A stretch of 64,000 nt of DNA from Channa striata (GCA_033026295.1 CM065181.1:1674001-1738000); one strand, 5' to 3'; positions 24,304-36,445 are shown, counted from the first letter of the stretch. Notes: a model not told the origin generated them from the sequence alone. Numbers and translations are program-made.

Positions 24304-25044
24304 CTACCTCTTGTATGTCACTCTGTGTTCTTGTCTCTTCTGGAAGTAAGTGTTGACTACAGCCATTTGCATCCTCTTAGCAAAGTCCACCACCATCTGT
24401 CCTTCCCGATTCCTGTCCTTTACACCAAATCTGCCCATCACCTCCTCATCACCTCTGTTCCCCTCACCAACATGCCCATTGAACTCTGCTCCAACAACTA
24501 CTCTCTCCTCTGGGGATTCTCTCTGCAACCTCATCAAACTCCCTCCAGAATCTCTCCTTCTCTTCTAACTCACAGCCAACTTGTGGAGCATACCCACTGA
24601 CTATGTTCACTATCACCCCTTCGATTTCTAGCTTTGGGCTCATCACCCTGTCTGAGACTCTTTTCACCTCTAGAACAGTGTTCACAAACTCCCCCTTCAG
24701 GATCACTCCTACTCCGTTTCTCTTCCTATCCACACCATGGTAGAACAGTTTGTACCAATACTCCACCACCACCACCTTCTCTCCATCATATCTGCCAGCT
24801 CTCTACCTTTCCCTGTCATTGTGCCAACGTTAAGAGTCCCTACTCTCAGATCTAAGCTCCTGCCTTTCCTCTTCTCTCTCTGACCACGAACCCTTCTGCC
24901 TCCTCTCCTTCTTCGACCAACAGTAGTCCAATTTCCACCGGCACCCTGTAGGTTAACCGCACCGGTGGCGGTCGTTGTTGACCCTGGCCTCGACCGATCC
25001 GGTATGAAAGTGCTATGGATGACTCGCATGGTTTTACTTGGCAA
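24304..25044 (-). pseudogene. RTE copy A: AP endonuclease, in three broken frames
   Basis: Open pieces at 24709-25044, 24464-24775 and 24304-24537 together make the endonuclease: TLNVGTMTGKGRELAD, VNIVSGYAPQVGCELEEKE, and VVVGAEFNGHVGEGNRGDEE. Copy B contains a stretch with VQETRW, which carries a catalytic glutamate. Copy A has a deletion there, replaced by a run of tryptophans from a CCA repeat. The asparagine/histidine end motif lies over the junction at about 24293. Confidence 0.8.
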
Positions 25045-25141
25045 GTGTTACGCCAGATGCCCTTCCTGACGCAACCCTCTCTATTTATCCGGGCTTGGGA
25101 CCGGCACAGAAGTTACTGGCTTGCAACCCCTGTGGCTAGAT

Positions 25142-25158
25142 TGCATTGTTAATACCTA
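25142..25158. repeat. Target-site duplication, right copy (17 bp)
   Basis: Identical to 22074-22090. The match stops exactly at the element's edges on both sides. Confidence 0.9.
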
Positions 25159-25677
25159 ACAAGGAATAAATAACAATTTATTTTTTTCTTACTTTTCCTG
25201 TAGTGTAAGTAGATAAAACAATGAGGTCTTTATCATGAACTGGCTGAATCATTAGAAATTACACATATTGTTTCACCTGTATATACGGACTAAAAGTATA
25301 AAAATTGACTGCATTGGTGATAAATACACTGTAGATTACACTGACTAAATAGGTTTGGAGAATGAAACTTTTTTACTTAAAGATGTTGACAAACCTATTT
25401 TTGTGTTTTCCAGGTTCAATGTTATAATTGGTCATATTAGCTAAAGACAGTCATGAGACGTATAGTATTAGTGTTTTAAAATATAAAGGCCAGGTGAATT
25501 TTTGGGAAAAAAGTGCAATCTATTAATCAGGAAGGAACTGATATAAATGGATTGCACTGTTAAAACTCTGAGATGAGGTATTTTTATATAGTGTAAAAAT
25601 GTACAAAGAAATATTTAGTATGAACCATAAAAGCAACTGGATTTAATAGGGATATACAGGAATTAGTTACCGAAACC
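25159..25677. other. No feature recognised in intronic sequence
   Basis: AT-rich DNA without a coding signal. Confidence 0.4.
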
Positions 25678-25725
25678 AGCACCCTCAACTTAAAATGACC
25701 AATGTAATTTTATGTTGAGGGTGCT
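25678..25725. repeat. 48-nt hairpin-forming inverted repeat
   Basis: Outer arms AGCACCCTCAAC / GTTGAGGGTGCT pair perfectly over 12 bp. After one mismatch a further 6 bp pair, giving a long stem with a very small loop. It could be a remnant of a foldback element or simply a stable RNA hairpin in the intron. Confidence 0.75.
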
Positions 25726-25941
25726 GAGACAGTTTTAGTCCCATGTTGTGCTGTTATTATAATGTATATGGGGATGATATTTCCCCATTAAGAATCAAAC
25801 AGATTTAAACTGTCTGCATTTCAAGCCTTCATCGGTCTTGTAATGATGACATGCTGTTGTTGCTGGAGAGAACGCTGTATCTGTATTTCTCAGAACCGAG
25901 TGGTCATTTTAGCTCCCACTCTCCACCAGCACATCCTTCTG

Positions 25942-26070
25942 CCTGCAGTGATCTTGGCAGCCTGTTGAGCCAATTGTGTCACCCTGCAGTGATCTAGCAA
26001 CCTGCACAGCCAAACATGCTGTGCCGTGTGACCTGGCAACCTGCACGACCAATCGCAGCACCCTGAATGA
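25942..26070. repeat. Imperfect tandem repeat, about 41-bp unit, three copies
   Basis: Copies begin near 25942, 25983 and 26024 and share CCTGCAGTGATCT, GGCAACCTGCAC and GCCAA-like blocks. A partial fourth begins at about 26062. Confidence 0.6.
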
Positions 26071-27366
26071 TCAGTTGAGGCCTTTCAGCCTCCGGTGATG
26101 TCCCGCCTTCGGAGATGCCTGCAGTGCCATTCAGCAGCAGAATGCCAGTTGGAAAGAGGTCTGAAGACCAGATTTGTTCTTTTTTCGTCCTAATGTGATG
26201 CAGATGGTGTGAAATGTTAATGAGTCTTGCTGGGCACTTTTGGCTGCAAAGGAGAGATGCACTGACCTCAACTGCACTGACACCACCAATCACTTTTAAG
26301 TGTATGTTTCTTGGTTGTGTTCATATTATTTTATTCAACTCTTTACTGTAGGATATCTATATTACACTTGTATTACCACAGGTGTGTGTCATGCAGATTC
26401 TTGTATATTACACAGTACAAATTGACTTGGGATACTGCCTTCATAGCAGACATTACATTCATTGATCCTTCCATAAGGAATGTACAAAAGTTATTTCACA
26501 CAAACAATGTAATGATTTGTAACTGAATGTTTCAGTATGAGACATAGTCTATGTTACCATTTGGGCCAAGTGTATCCTGAAAAGAGATAATGGATCTCAA
26601 AAGCCTTCAACAATAAATAAAGTAAAAAAAAAAACAACACATTAACTGAACAGAGTAATAAAATAAGACGTGTTATCTGACCAGGATTTAAACTCCAGGC
26701 TCTGAATGTTTCTCTTTTATCTCATTGTCACTTTGAGTCTGTGCTTTATTTTAGAACAACCCTCAAGGCTGCTGAGCTGGGGACAGAAAGCCCATGAATA
26801 TCAGATGTAGCCTACAGCTGTTGAAGTCCTATCAGGACTGTTACACAAGCAACTACTTCAAGATCTCCCCTCTTCCTTCACCCACATCACTTTAGAACTG
26901 GCTCTGTTTGAAACCTGCAGCCATAACAAGCGTGACATTGTCATTATTGTCATTAACAAATGCCAGCCATACCCAGTGTATGTAAGTCCACTGGGAAGGT
27001 AAAAAGCATTTGCTGTCTTCAGGACATTGCTATGTGAAGTCCACACAATCCCGTAATTAAGGTTTCACCTCAATTCCCCTCCCTAGGTAACGTGAGTAAT
27101 TTAGTTTAATGGCTGAGTTGTGGCATGGTTTCAGACGGCATGTCCCACTTTGAAGACAAGAGATCTGCAATAGACTTTGCAGCTCTGCGCTCAGGTGTGA
27201 GGAGAATGAATGCATAATCATGGCTACTGTAGCACTTACTTCTTATAATATGAAACCATGTGTACAAGTTGGGCACAATATCCCCACTGTATATTTTTAT
27301 TAGAGCTGTCAATCGATTTTAATTTTTAATTGTGATTAATCCCAGACCTTCCATAGCTGATGCTAA
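26071..27366. other. No feature recognised in intronic sequence
   Basis: No coding or RNA gene signal seen. Confidence 0.4.
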
Positions 27367-27390
27367 TGTGTGTGTGTGTGTGTGTGTGTG
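27367..27390. repeat. (TG)12 microsatellite
   Basis: Twelve uninterrupted TG units. Confidence 0.95.
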
Positions 27391-29039
27391 AGTGGTGGTA
27401 GGAGCTGCTCTACCCCCTTTAGACGGAGAGGCAGACAGAACTGCATCAGAAGAACGACATGGCTTCACCTCTGTAAATCTCACTGAGTGCTACCTTCAAG
27501 TGCAATTAAGATGCAAGGAAATGATCAGCATTCCTACCTAGTCAATGGCAAAGGTGAAGCAACAGGTCATTGTGAAAGAATCCTTTTTAACAACGTCCCA
27601 AAAAATTATAATGTTGATCAGAATGAAGATTAATGTGTTATTATTGTGTCAACAGTGACACAAACACAATATTGAGGTTACTGCGGAAACAAAGCCAATA
27701 TACACAAATCATAGGACAAACTCTTTACTGAATGGGGGAATGACCTACATGCCCTATTGCAGGAAAGTTCAATTTTATTTAAGGCTTAAAGCCAGGATTA
27801 AACTGGAGGCAAACATGGTGAGCAGGAAGGGGTTAAATCCAATTATTGAATACTAGGATTGGATGGTACAAAAGTCAACCTCCCAAGGTGCAAGTGGAAA
27901 TTGGCCTTTATAATACTGTCTTATTTCAAATTTCACCTACTGGCCAGTGAAAACTCCCTGTAATTGAAAATTAATACCCAGTTTACAATAGTCAGTATGC
28001 TGCGGTGTTAGCTAGCTGTCAGCACTTGTTTCCCAGCCGCTTTAATTTTGGTTTTTCTGCTGTCATTACCATGGCTGACATTCGTCTCTGGAGCTCTGAT
28101 GAAACCTGCATGCCAATGTATTTTCATGCAGCCAACCCTTGCAATGCTCCACTTTGACAGACAGCAGGGAGATATTGTTCCTTGGTGCATGAAATAGAGC
28201 AAAGAGAGCCAGCCTCATTTGTATTGCAGTTTTGCCACATTAACCTAATTCAAATCAGCTAATCATTTACATTTTCATGTAAGATAACCTACATATAGGC
28301 TACATAACATGTCTGGCATCTCACATTTTAAAGTAATTTGAAATAGGGTGTGACTGTTGATCTCCCTCCTTATCTGGATTAATTATAAAACTTTAAATAG
28401 CCTTAAAATAACTCAAAATTCTAGATAATCACACCTTTGGTACTAGATTAAACCAGTAGTTAGATTAGATTAGATTCAAGTGAGTAAACGAAATATTGTC
28501 ATCCATCAAAAGTTGGACTGTTAAATCTTCAACAAAAGTTAAAACTGCAGTTTGAGTATTTCCAGTTCATGCGAATAACTATAACACATATTAAAATTAG
28601 ATTCCCCGATTTTATCTTTATTGGGGGATCATCCTAGTGGGGGCTGGTAACATTTACATATATTATCTGGTCCTGTGTTCAGCAGGAATATAGATTGAAA
28701 TGAAAAAAAATCTATGTTGAGCTTGGTTTAAGATGAAGAGACTAGAAAAGAGATTGAAGGTGATGGAAATAAGAGACAAAGTGGAGGTCCTATCCTCTAT
28801 CTCCAGGAAATTAATAACATCATGTCCCTGTGCTGTTCAACACAAACAAAAATCCACTGACCTTATCAGATTCTGACTATAAACTGTAGGCCCAGTAACC
28901 AGAGAGATAGAAGAATTTAACTGGAACTGAATAGTATAAACAATAATTATATCCCATAGACTATTGTGTAAATATCTTATTGTATAAACAGATTCTGTAG
29001 TGTTTGAGACACACTATAATTCTGTGACGATGCAACCAA
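27391..29039. other. Intronic sequence with one short LINE tail relic
   Basis: Otherwise featureless. At 28459-28500 an ATTAG pentamer run followed by ATTCAAG and ATTGTCATC resembles the 3' terminus (minus strand) of the LINE at 2783-5290, reduced to a stub. Confidence 0.4.
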
Positions 29040-29267
29040 AAAGAGGTTGAGTTAGGACAACGAGGTAGAGCAGTCATCCACCAATAGGTTGTTGATTTGA
29101 TCCTCTTGTCACATGTCAAAATGGCCTTAAACAAGACACTGAATCCCAGCTTGGTTGCTTCTAGTGAGTGTTGGCCAGCTGCTTTGTGTGAATGAGAAGC
29201 AGCCTAATTTCCTTTGGGCACCAATAGGTAGAAAAGCACTATATAAGTGCAGACCATTTACCATTAT
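29040..29267 (+). repeat. tRNA-derived SINE, near complete
   Basis: A-box-like GAGGTAGAGCAGTCATCC is followed by a B-box-like TTGATTTGATCC. The body contains CACATGTCAAAATGGCC and AACAAGACACTGAATCCC, and the tail contains AAGCACTATATAAGTGCAG. Matching copies lie at 21655-21885 and 53330-53505. Confidence 0.78.
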
Positions 29268-30950
29268 TCAATTCAAAATTTACCTTTAAATTTACATTTA
29301 GTCACCTGGCAGATTTATCCTTTTATCCAAAGCGACTTACAAGTGAGGTACAGGCAAGCAATAACATGGAAGTTAAAGAGACAACATCAGTACAGTGCTA
29401 TCAAAAAAAATACCTTGATTCTAATGAATTAGTGCTTCACAGATATATGATGCTATACTAGTTTTGAAACTATTTTTACCCAACTTTTGTTCTTAAACAT
29501 GTTACTATCGTGCGTACAGAAAATGCAGTTTTTGGACTTCGTTATTTCTAAAACTTTACATGTGTTCTATGATAAAACACAACGAACAAGGTTACTGCCT
29601 TAATTAAATCAGGCCTGGTGTTAAAAAAATGCTGTTTGTTCTCTGTTATAAAGAGGACATGTAGATGATGTTATTTGAGCTTTATTGAAACGTTTACTGT
29701 ATCACTGTGAGTTTTTCTGTAGTTTGTCCGTTGGTACCTAACAGAGTCTGTGGACATACTTTGCTTACCTGGTGCATATTCTTACCGTACATTGCTTCTC
29801 AAGGCTGAATATCCAAGTCATACATACTAACTGTTACTGATCTTTGCAACCAGCATACAGCACTTTCCTCTCTCTGTTTGTCCAGTGGGTCCACTGGAAG
29901 CAGCTGGGGTTCATGTGTCGATGGGTGAAACACTGTGAGTTTGGAGGCCTGTAGTTATTAGAGTAACAAGGTTTATGATTTTGTGCCATTACCATATAAT
30001 TTTAAATATATGTTGTCAAGTGCATTGTTTTCTTTTCCATTATTTTGTAGCCTTTCTGTTCTGTCCCGTTGAGGCTCCTTCAAAGTCTCAATAGTCTAGG
30101 ACTGGGATTTCTACTTTGTTTATGTGCTGTGCAAACTTATATCAGATGTAAGAGTGTACCCCTTTAGGACAACAGAGAGATGATACTTGAGAGGAATCAA
30201 CAGGGACCCAGAGCTCATTATTGCCCCTGATAAGTCCTAGTGGAATAACTTACCGATGCTGCTCTGTATTCTGTTCTGCTGTGGTCTGGATGTGGCCCAG
30301 AGTAGTCTTAGAAGATTCAATCTTCTTTAGACCTGATCTTGAATGCATTTAGCTGGCCTGTAATGGATTTGACCAGAACGCTGCCTCGCATACATACTGC
30401 ATGTTTCACTAAAACTTTAATCTGGAGCAGAAGCAGTAAAAGTTTGAAAAATGTCATATATGCTATTGTTTGCAGGCTTATAGAAGGGACTTTTTGTTAG
30501 AAATAGAGCAAAAAGTAAAATAAGGGAGAGAAAGAAGGTGAGCAGTCACAGAAGCTCTTTTATGTGTTTAAACCAGTGTTTTACTTAAAGTAATTTTGCT
30601 GTTTCCTTTTTTCCATTTCATGCTTTTTGTACCTGAAAATTTCATCATCTCCAGAGTCCGTGAATGTCATGACGGACTCTCTGTACATATGTACGGACTA
30701 CATATATGTCAAAATTTGTGTCTGCACGGACTCTCTGCAGTCCTATTGAGCTCAACACTCATGTACCGATAAATTAGATGAGCAGCTTGTTGGGTGGATG
30801 GTATGGAAAATTTACTTCAACTTTATTGAGAATGTTCAGCAGTTAAACACACTGTATGAATTTTTTCATGTTCTTTAGTCAGCTGCGAAATAAAGAAGAG
30901 TGCTACTGTCCTTAGTTGCCGGCCCGTTGTGTAGTTATCACATGTTGAGT
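29268..30950. other. No gene recognised; small inverted repeat at 30653-30680
   Basis: Unique-looking DNA. AGAGTCCGT (30653-30661) and ACGGACTCT (30672-30680) form a 9-bp stem. ACGGACTCTCTG recurs about 55 bases downstream. Confidence 0.4.
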
Positions 30951-31215
30951 GTATATTCAACTTTCAACTTCCATTCAAATTTTTTTACCAAAACAATTTA
31001 CAACAAAATCATCTTAAGGCACTTTACATAACAAAGTCAAGACTATACAGACATTCAAGAAACACCACCAAATCCTCCCTGAGCAGCTATGGGCAACGGT
31101 GGAGAGGAAAAACTCCCTTTAACGGAAGAAACCTTCAGCAAAACCAGGCTAAGGATGGGCGGCCATCTGCCTTGATCGTTTGGGGCGAGTGGAAAGTCGG
31201 GAGAGAAAAGAAAAG
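30951..31215 (-). repeat. L2-like LINE 3' untranslated region fragment, minus strand
   Basis: GGCACTTTACATAACAAAG, GTCAAGACTATACAGACATT and GAGGAAAAACTCCCTTTAAC match the reverse complement of the 3' end of the L2-like element at 39091-40838. Confidence 0.75.
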
Positions 31216-31292
31216 ACAATTGGCAATATTACATAGGGGTAAGAAAGCTATTCTAGAGATTAGTTTATCTGCGATTTAAAGGACAAATCCTG

Positions 31293-31375
31293 GTCGAAAA
31301 TAAGATAAAATAAACTTTTATTCATCCCACAGTGGCAAAATCACTCTTCTCTAAGCCACAGGTGTCCGCGTTGTA
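31293..31375 (-). repeat. Stub of a CR1/L2/Rex1-type LINE 3' end, minus strand
   Basis: AATAAGATAAAATAAACTTT then ATTCATCCCACAGTGGCAAA matches the 3' terminus of the element at 32457-35337. The rest of the element is absent. Confidence 0.6.
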
Positions 31376-31886
31376 ACATGAGATATTTACACAGAAAGAT
31401 GATGCACAACGATTTTTTAAACTTTTAATTAAATACCCTTTTCTGAACAGTGCCTATAACACGGCAGTAACACGGCTGGTTAAACCAGAGAAGTCATTGA
31501 TCGCTATCTTCATCTTCCTCCTGCGCCACTGAACGCGTCTTCTTCAGTGTCGAAATTGAACAGCCAATTACTTTGTCACACACTTTCTCAGTTTGTCACT
31601 TTTGTCTCGAGGCCATTTGCTTGAGCTTGTTCTGTCTTCTTCATCATGCAGCAGTCCAGCCTTTCAAAACCCATTGGTGATCACAGATTTTTTGATACCG
31701 CTCCACGCTGTCAGCAACTATTCGCAGACTTTAGCAAAAGTTGCTCTTCGCATGTGGCCAGTTTTGGTAAGTGATTTCTCAGCACTAGTCATCCAAGCCT
31801 CACACACTGATATCAAGACTTTGTTGTGCCCTCAGGAATCAGGAGTTTGTCCTCTTGATGGCTAATTTCACAGAATCTGTTATATC
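31376..31886. other. No feature recognised in intronic sequence
   Basis: A 90-codon open frame at 31593-31865 has no family match. Confidence 0.35.
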
Positions 31887-32085
31887 AAACAAACAATCTT
31901 TATTCATCACTGAAGATACAAGTTACGGTGAAATTTGACCTCTGCATTTAACCCATCCCTCTGAAGGGAGCAGTGGGCTGCCATGACTGGTGCCTGGGGA
32001 GCTAGCACTGGACATACCTGGCTTTGACCCTGCATCATCCGTTTTGCCCTCCAGCGTCTCTATCTATTGAGCTACCAGGCCACCT
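31887..32085 (-). repeat. Second type of tRNA-derived SINE, minus strand
   Basis: In reverse complement it starts GGTGGCCTGGTAGCTCAATA (A-box-like) and continues with GCAGGGTCAAAGCCAGG (B-box-like). It ends with a tail that includes ATAAAGATTG. Confidence 0.5.
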
Positions 32086-32269
32086 GATGGGACCTAATGC
32101 TGTCCAAAACAAACAATGCTTTTTTTCTGTATAAAAATCCTCCGTCAGCCATTCCTTCATCATGCTTTCTATCAACCGCCCTTTCTTGTTGACTTCCATG
32201 ACAATTTCTTTCGGGAGTATCAGTGGATGTTTATGGAATGTTTCCTAACAATTAACTAAAGTACTAAAG

Positions 32270-32355
32270 TACTGGTCCTAACACAGAGCCCTGTGGAACT
32301 CCATAACTAACTTTTGTGCATGTAAAAGATTCATCATTAACATGAATAGGATGTT
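32270..32355 (-). repeat. L2-like LINE reverse transcriptase fragment, minus strand
   Basis: Closely matches 59770-59850 in the L2-like element, including CCATAACTAACTTTTGTG. It probably belongs to the same decayed insertion as 30951-31215, later interrupted by the two stubs between them. Confidence 0.65.
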
Positions 32356-33253
32356 CAGGTACAGTGCAGAGTGTAATTCATGCAGCACCCCCACTTTAAA
32401 ATGATATTGTTCATCACGATTATTTCTGGCAAAATATACTGTATGTTCAACAAAAGTAAGATAAGATAAGATAAGATAGAACTTTATTAATCCAACAGTG
32501 GGGAAATTATTGTTTTTAGCAGCCATAGACAAGGAACACAGAATCCGCACAGAACAATGTGCACTACAGATGAATAAAAAAAGAATATACAAGTAAAAGT
32601 AAAAAATTGCACATTGTGTGTCACTGCAGTGACACATTATATAGTCTTATGGCTGTGGGGAGGAATGAGCGACGGTAACCTCCTTCCTGCACTGTGGGTG
32701 TAACAGTCTAGTGCTGAAGGAGCTGTTCAGAGCCTCCACAGTGTGGTGCAGGGGGTTGGACGGGTTATCCGTGATGGATATTAGTTTGGCCAACATCCTT
32801 CTGTCCGCCACCTCCTCGATGGAGTCCAGTGTGCAGCCCAGGACAGAGCCGGCTCTGTTAACCAGCTTGTTAAGTCTCTTCCTGTCTTTGTCCGTGCTGC
32901 TCCCAGCCCAGCACCATAGAGGACTGCTGAGGCCACCACAGTGTCATAGAATGTCTGTAACAGCTCCCTGCACACACCAAAGGACCTCAGTCTCCTCAGC
33001 AGGTGGAGGCAACTCTGGCCCTTTCTGTACAGAGAGTCTGTATTGTTTGTCCAGTCCAGTTTTTTGTTTAGGTGGACACCAGGTATTTAAAAGTGTCCAC
33101 AATTTCAATGTCTGAGCCCTGGATGCTCACCGGTGTGTGTGGTGGAGGGTTTCGTCTGAAGTCAAGCACTAACTCCTTTGTCTTACTGGTGTTCAGGAAC
33201 AAATCATTGTTCTCACACCAGTCCACAAAGTCCGAGATGACCCCCCTGTATTC

Positions 33254-34711
33254 CTACTCATTCCCCCTCAGCAGTGATGGCTGGATGGTGTTGAAAGCAC
33301 TGGAGAAGTAAAAGAACATGACCCTTGCAGTACTTCCAGGGGACTCCAGGTGAGACAGGGCCCGGTGCTGCAGGTAGATGATGGCGTCGTCCACCCCGAT
33401 GCCAGGTCGATAACCAAACTGCAGCGTGTCCAGTGCTGAGCTCACCTGAGTGCGGAGGTAACCGAGGATGATCCTCTCCATAGCCTTTATCAGGTGGGAG
33501 GTTAAGGCGACAGGTCTGCAGTGGTTCGGCTCCTTGGGATGTGGTACTTTTGAAACCGGAACCAGACAGGAAGTCCGCAACAGCACGGGTACTTTCTCCA
33601 GTCTAAGGCTCAGGTTGAAAAATGACAGAACAACCTCACAGAGCTGGTCTGCACACTCCCTGAGGAGCCTGGAGCTGATGTTGTCAGGGCCTGTGGCCTT
33701 CCTGGTCTTAGTCTTCCTTAACTCTCTCCTAACCTGGTCCACAGTGAGGCAGAGGGGGGTGGGCGGTGACTGGTCTGGAGCTGTGGGTTGTTGGGAGCTC
33801 TCTGTGACAGTGGGAGGAGGGGCAGAGTGGTCTGCATGGAGCTGAGGTGTGAAGCGCTGCAGCTGGGAGGAGACGACTGGACTGGAGCGGTGTGAAGAGG
33901 GGGCCGTGTGAATGGGGGCTGGGGACTGGATGGAATCAAATCTGTTAAAGAACAGATTTATTTCATTTGCCCAGGTCTGGTCTCCAGTGGCCCGTCGACC
34001 ATTCCCACCCTCACCGTGGCCTGAGATGCGTTTCAGTCCTCTCCACACCTCCTGGACGTTGTTCTGCTCCAGACGATGCTCCAGTTTCTTCCTGTAGCTG
34101 TCCTTGCACCTGCTGATTTTGAATTTTAATTCCCGCTGCACTCTGCCCAGCTCCTCCGTGTCCCCAGAGAGAAAGGCCCTCTTCTTTTCATTCAGCAGGG
34201 CCTTCAGCTCAGGGCTCACCCAGGGCTTGTTGTTGGGAAAACACCGTACTGTCTTGGATGGCACAGTGTTTTCCACACAGAAGTTTATGTAGTCCGTGAT
34301 ACAGTCTGTGAGACTGTCAATGTCCTCCCCATGTGGACTGCGGAGAATGTCCCAGTCTGTGAGTCTAAAACAGTCCCTCAGCTGTTCACTAGCCTCCTCT
34401 GTCCAGATCTTCACTGTTTTCACCTGTGGTGACTGTTTTTTCACCACCGGAGTGTAAGCAGGAGACAGAGAGACGAGATTATGGTCGGAGCGGCCCAGAG
34501 GGGGGAGGGGGGTGGAGGTATATGCATTCTTTGTGTTAGCATATAGCAGGTCCAGAGTTTTATTGTCTCTTGTGTGGCAGTTAACGTACTGGGTGAAGTT
34601 GGTGAGGGTGGCGGAGAGGGGGAGGCAGGCATGATTAAACTCCCCAGAGATGAGGATCAGGGCCTGTGGGTGCTGGTTCTGCAGCTCAGACACAGTGCTG
34701 TGCACGCTCAC
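33254..34711 (-). pseudogene. LINE endonuclease C-half, linker and N-half of reverse transcriptase (485-codon open segment)
   Basis: The longest open frame in the window. It contains SGEFNHACL, where a catalytic aspartate is expected in the GDFN motif, then NKTLDLLYAN and the GRSDHNLVSL end motif of the endonuclease. After a serine/proline-rich linker come GPDNISSRLLRECADQL and CRPVALTSHLIKAMERI. The first palm motif reads FFYFSSAFNTIQP, with Y where the catalytic aspartate belongs (DFSSAFNTI). Frame is lost directly after. The remaining reverse transcriptase lies at 32460-33250 in other frames. Confidence 0.88.
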
Positions 34712-34992
34712 ACGCGGCAGCGGTGTCGGCCGACAGTGATGTGCCCGGGGTTACACCATCTGTTGTTCACAACCACCGCTAGTCCCCCTCCATTCTTCTT
34801 ACCGCTCTCTGCCGCACTCCGGTCCGCCCGCACCAGTGTGAATCCATTAATGGAGACCACAGAGTTCGGTGTGTCCTGGTTGAGCCACATCTCGGTGAAA
34901 CACAGTAAGCTGCTCTTCCTGTACACGTGTTGTACACTTACGAGCGCCGCTAGCTCGTACATCTTGTCGGAGAGAGAGCGGACGTTTCCCAT
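34708..34992 (-). pseudogene. LINE endonuclease N-terminus (95-codon open segment)
   Basis: Reads NVRSLSDKMYEL, then SLLCFTEMWLNQDTPN, whose FTEMWL carries the catalytic glutamate, then KNGGGLAVVVNNRWC. It joins the preceding segment by a frameshift near 34708. An overlapping leader frame at 34950-35165 is probably 5' untranslated sequence. Confidence 0.8.
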
Positions 34993-35337
34993 AATAATAG
35001 AGGGTAAAACAGGCTTATATTTTCCCAGCGCTTGACGCCAGCTCTACAGCGTCGTCTTTTCCTCCGTATCTCGGCTGGAATATCCAGCTTTCTTGCATGG
35101 AGAAGCTCGACACGGCTAAGAGCTAGCAGCTGGTCCCGCGTGTAAACAACAGAGCCACAGTTCAAAGGGACACCCGAGGCCGACTCAGTGCAAGTGCAAA
35201 AGTGATAAAGTTTTTATCCCTGGTTGCACAACTCCACAGGGGTTTAAAGAAAAAACACAGCAAACATACAGCATAGAAATAAAAATAAAAAGGACAGAGC
35301 TGCTGAAACTCGCTGCATCTCACGCGGCGCCATCTTG

Positions 35338-36410
35338 AAAAAAGAAAAAAAAAAGCTATTATGACAGGCCTAGCCTTGAGATCTTCCAGGAGGAGCTAGA
35401 AAATGTTGCTGGGGAGAGGCACGTCTGGACTACTGTGCAGAACCTGCTGCCACAGTGATCTGACTCTGGATAGAACAGGCTTAGAAGAATATACTCTTTA
35501 ATTGTATTTATTTGAACACCAGCAGCTCTGCTTTTACTCACTTTGTCATGAGGGCTCCATTTTACAGAATTAGCCTACTATCTAACAAGCTGGGGAATCA
35601 CTTATCAGCTCTGCTCTAAGTGTTATTCCAATTAGGAAGAGTGGGGTGGGAGGACTCCAAAAGCTGAAGAGTGTTATGTCCACGGAAACTGGTTTAACAA
35701 GTTAGGGTGTGTGTGCGTTTGTGTGTGCAGAGCTGTCAGATCTGAAGCCTTTGTAAGTGACAGCACACTATGTTGACAGTAATGAACTCGAGCTGAGGGA
35801 TATAGGAGGCGCAGATACATGTCTCTCTTTAGCAGCATGGATAATCCCAGAGAGGTGGAAAAACAGATAGGGGGAGGCACTGAGATACACATCAACCCAC
35901 CTAAAATGTGAGAGTGATCAAATCTTTGCCAGGAAACACGATTGGAATGATGCAGAGAATGAGAGAGAAAGAGACATCATGCTGCAGCACCAGGATTAAA
36001 GAAGAAATAGCAGAGGCCATGTGGTTGCTGGGAAAGTGAAGAAAGAACAAAGCAAACAATGAGAATGAAGAGAGAAGGATTGGTGTCAGACCATCACATT
36101 CTGATGCATTATTAAAGATACTCTCAGCAAACACACACATGGGGAAACAATGCAAAACATCAACACTCTCCATGAGAATGTGGAATAGTGAAAGTTGTTG
36201 TATTAGATGCAAGAAAAGGGGGCAACTTGTGATGGCTAGTCCTCTAGGTCAGAGGATCTCCAAAGGTGCAGCCTTTTTCGGTTTGTTCCCAGTCTGCAGC
36301 GGTAAGTATCTATAAAAAGTGGTCCAAGGAAGAAACAGTGGTTAACTGGCGGCAGGGTCACGGGCGGACAAGTCCCGTTGATGCATGTGAGGAGCAAAAG
36401 CTGCTTTGTG
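35338..36410. other. No feature recognised in intronic sequence
   Basis: An A-rich stretch adjoins the LINE 5' end. No gene signal beyond it. Confidence 0.4.
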
Positions 36411-36445
36411 TAACTATGTATGTAACTATGTATGTAACTATGTAT
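36411..36445. repeat. 12-bp tandem repeat, nearly three copies
   Basis: Unit TAACTATGTATG, 2.9 copies, uninterrupted. Confidence 0.9.

Larger units (their letters stand above)
22091..25141 (-). mobile_element. RTE-clade LINE (copy A), near full length with 17-bp target-site duplication
   Basis: A 3.05-kb non-LTR element on the minus strand. It encodes an AP endonuclease, a basic linker and a reverse transcriptase in the order typical of RTE elements. The conserved 3' end reads GGCGACCCCTGATGGGAAAA on the minus strand and is shared with the copy at 57903. A 17-bp duplication flanks the element. Several frameshifts and small deletions break the ORF. The endonuclease proteins of this clade are often mislabelled in fish databases as craniofacial development protein 2-like. 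That is established lore, not something read here. Confidence 0.92.
32457..35337 (-). mobile_element. CR1/L2/Rex1-type LINE with TCTTA tail, possibly full length at its 5' end
   Basis: A 2.9-kb minus-strand element. The 3' terminus is a TCTTA pentamer array next to ACTTTATTAATCC and CACTGTTGG-type sequence. Upstream lie reverse transcriptase, endonuclease and about 340 nt of leader. The 5' end reads TTTCAAGATGGCGCCGCG on the minus strand, a YY1-like site at the same place as in the element at 2783-5290. Frameshifts at about 33254 and 34708 break the ORF. Confidence 0.88.
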
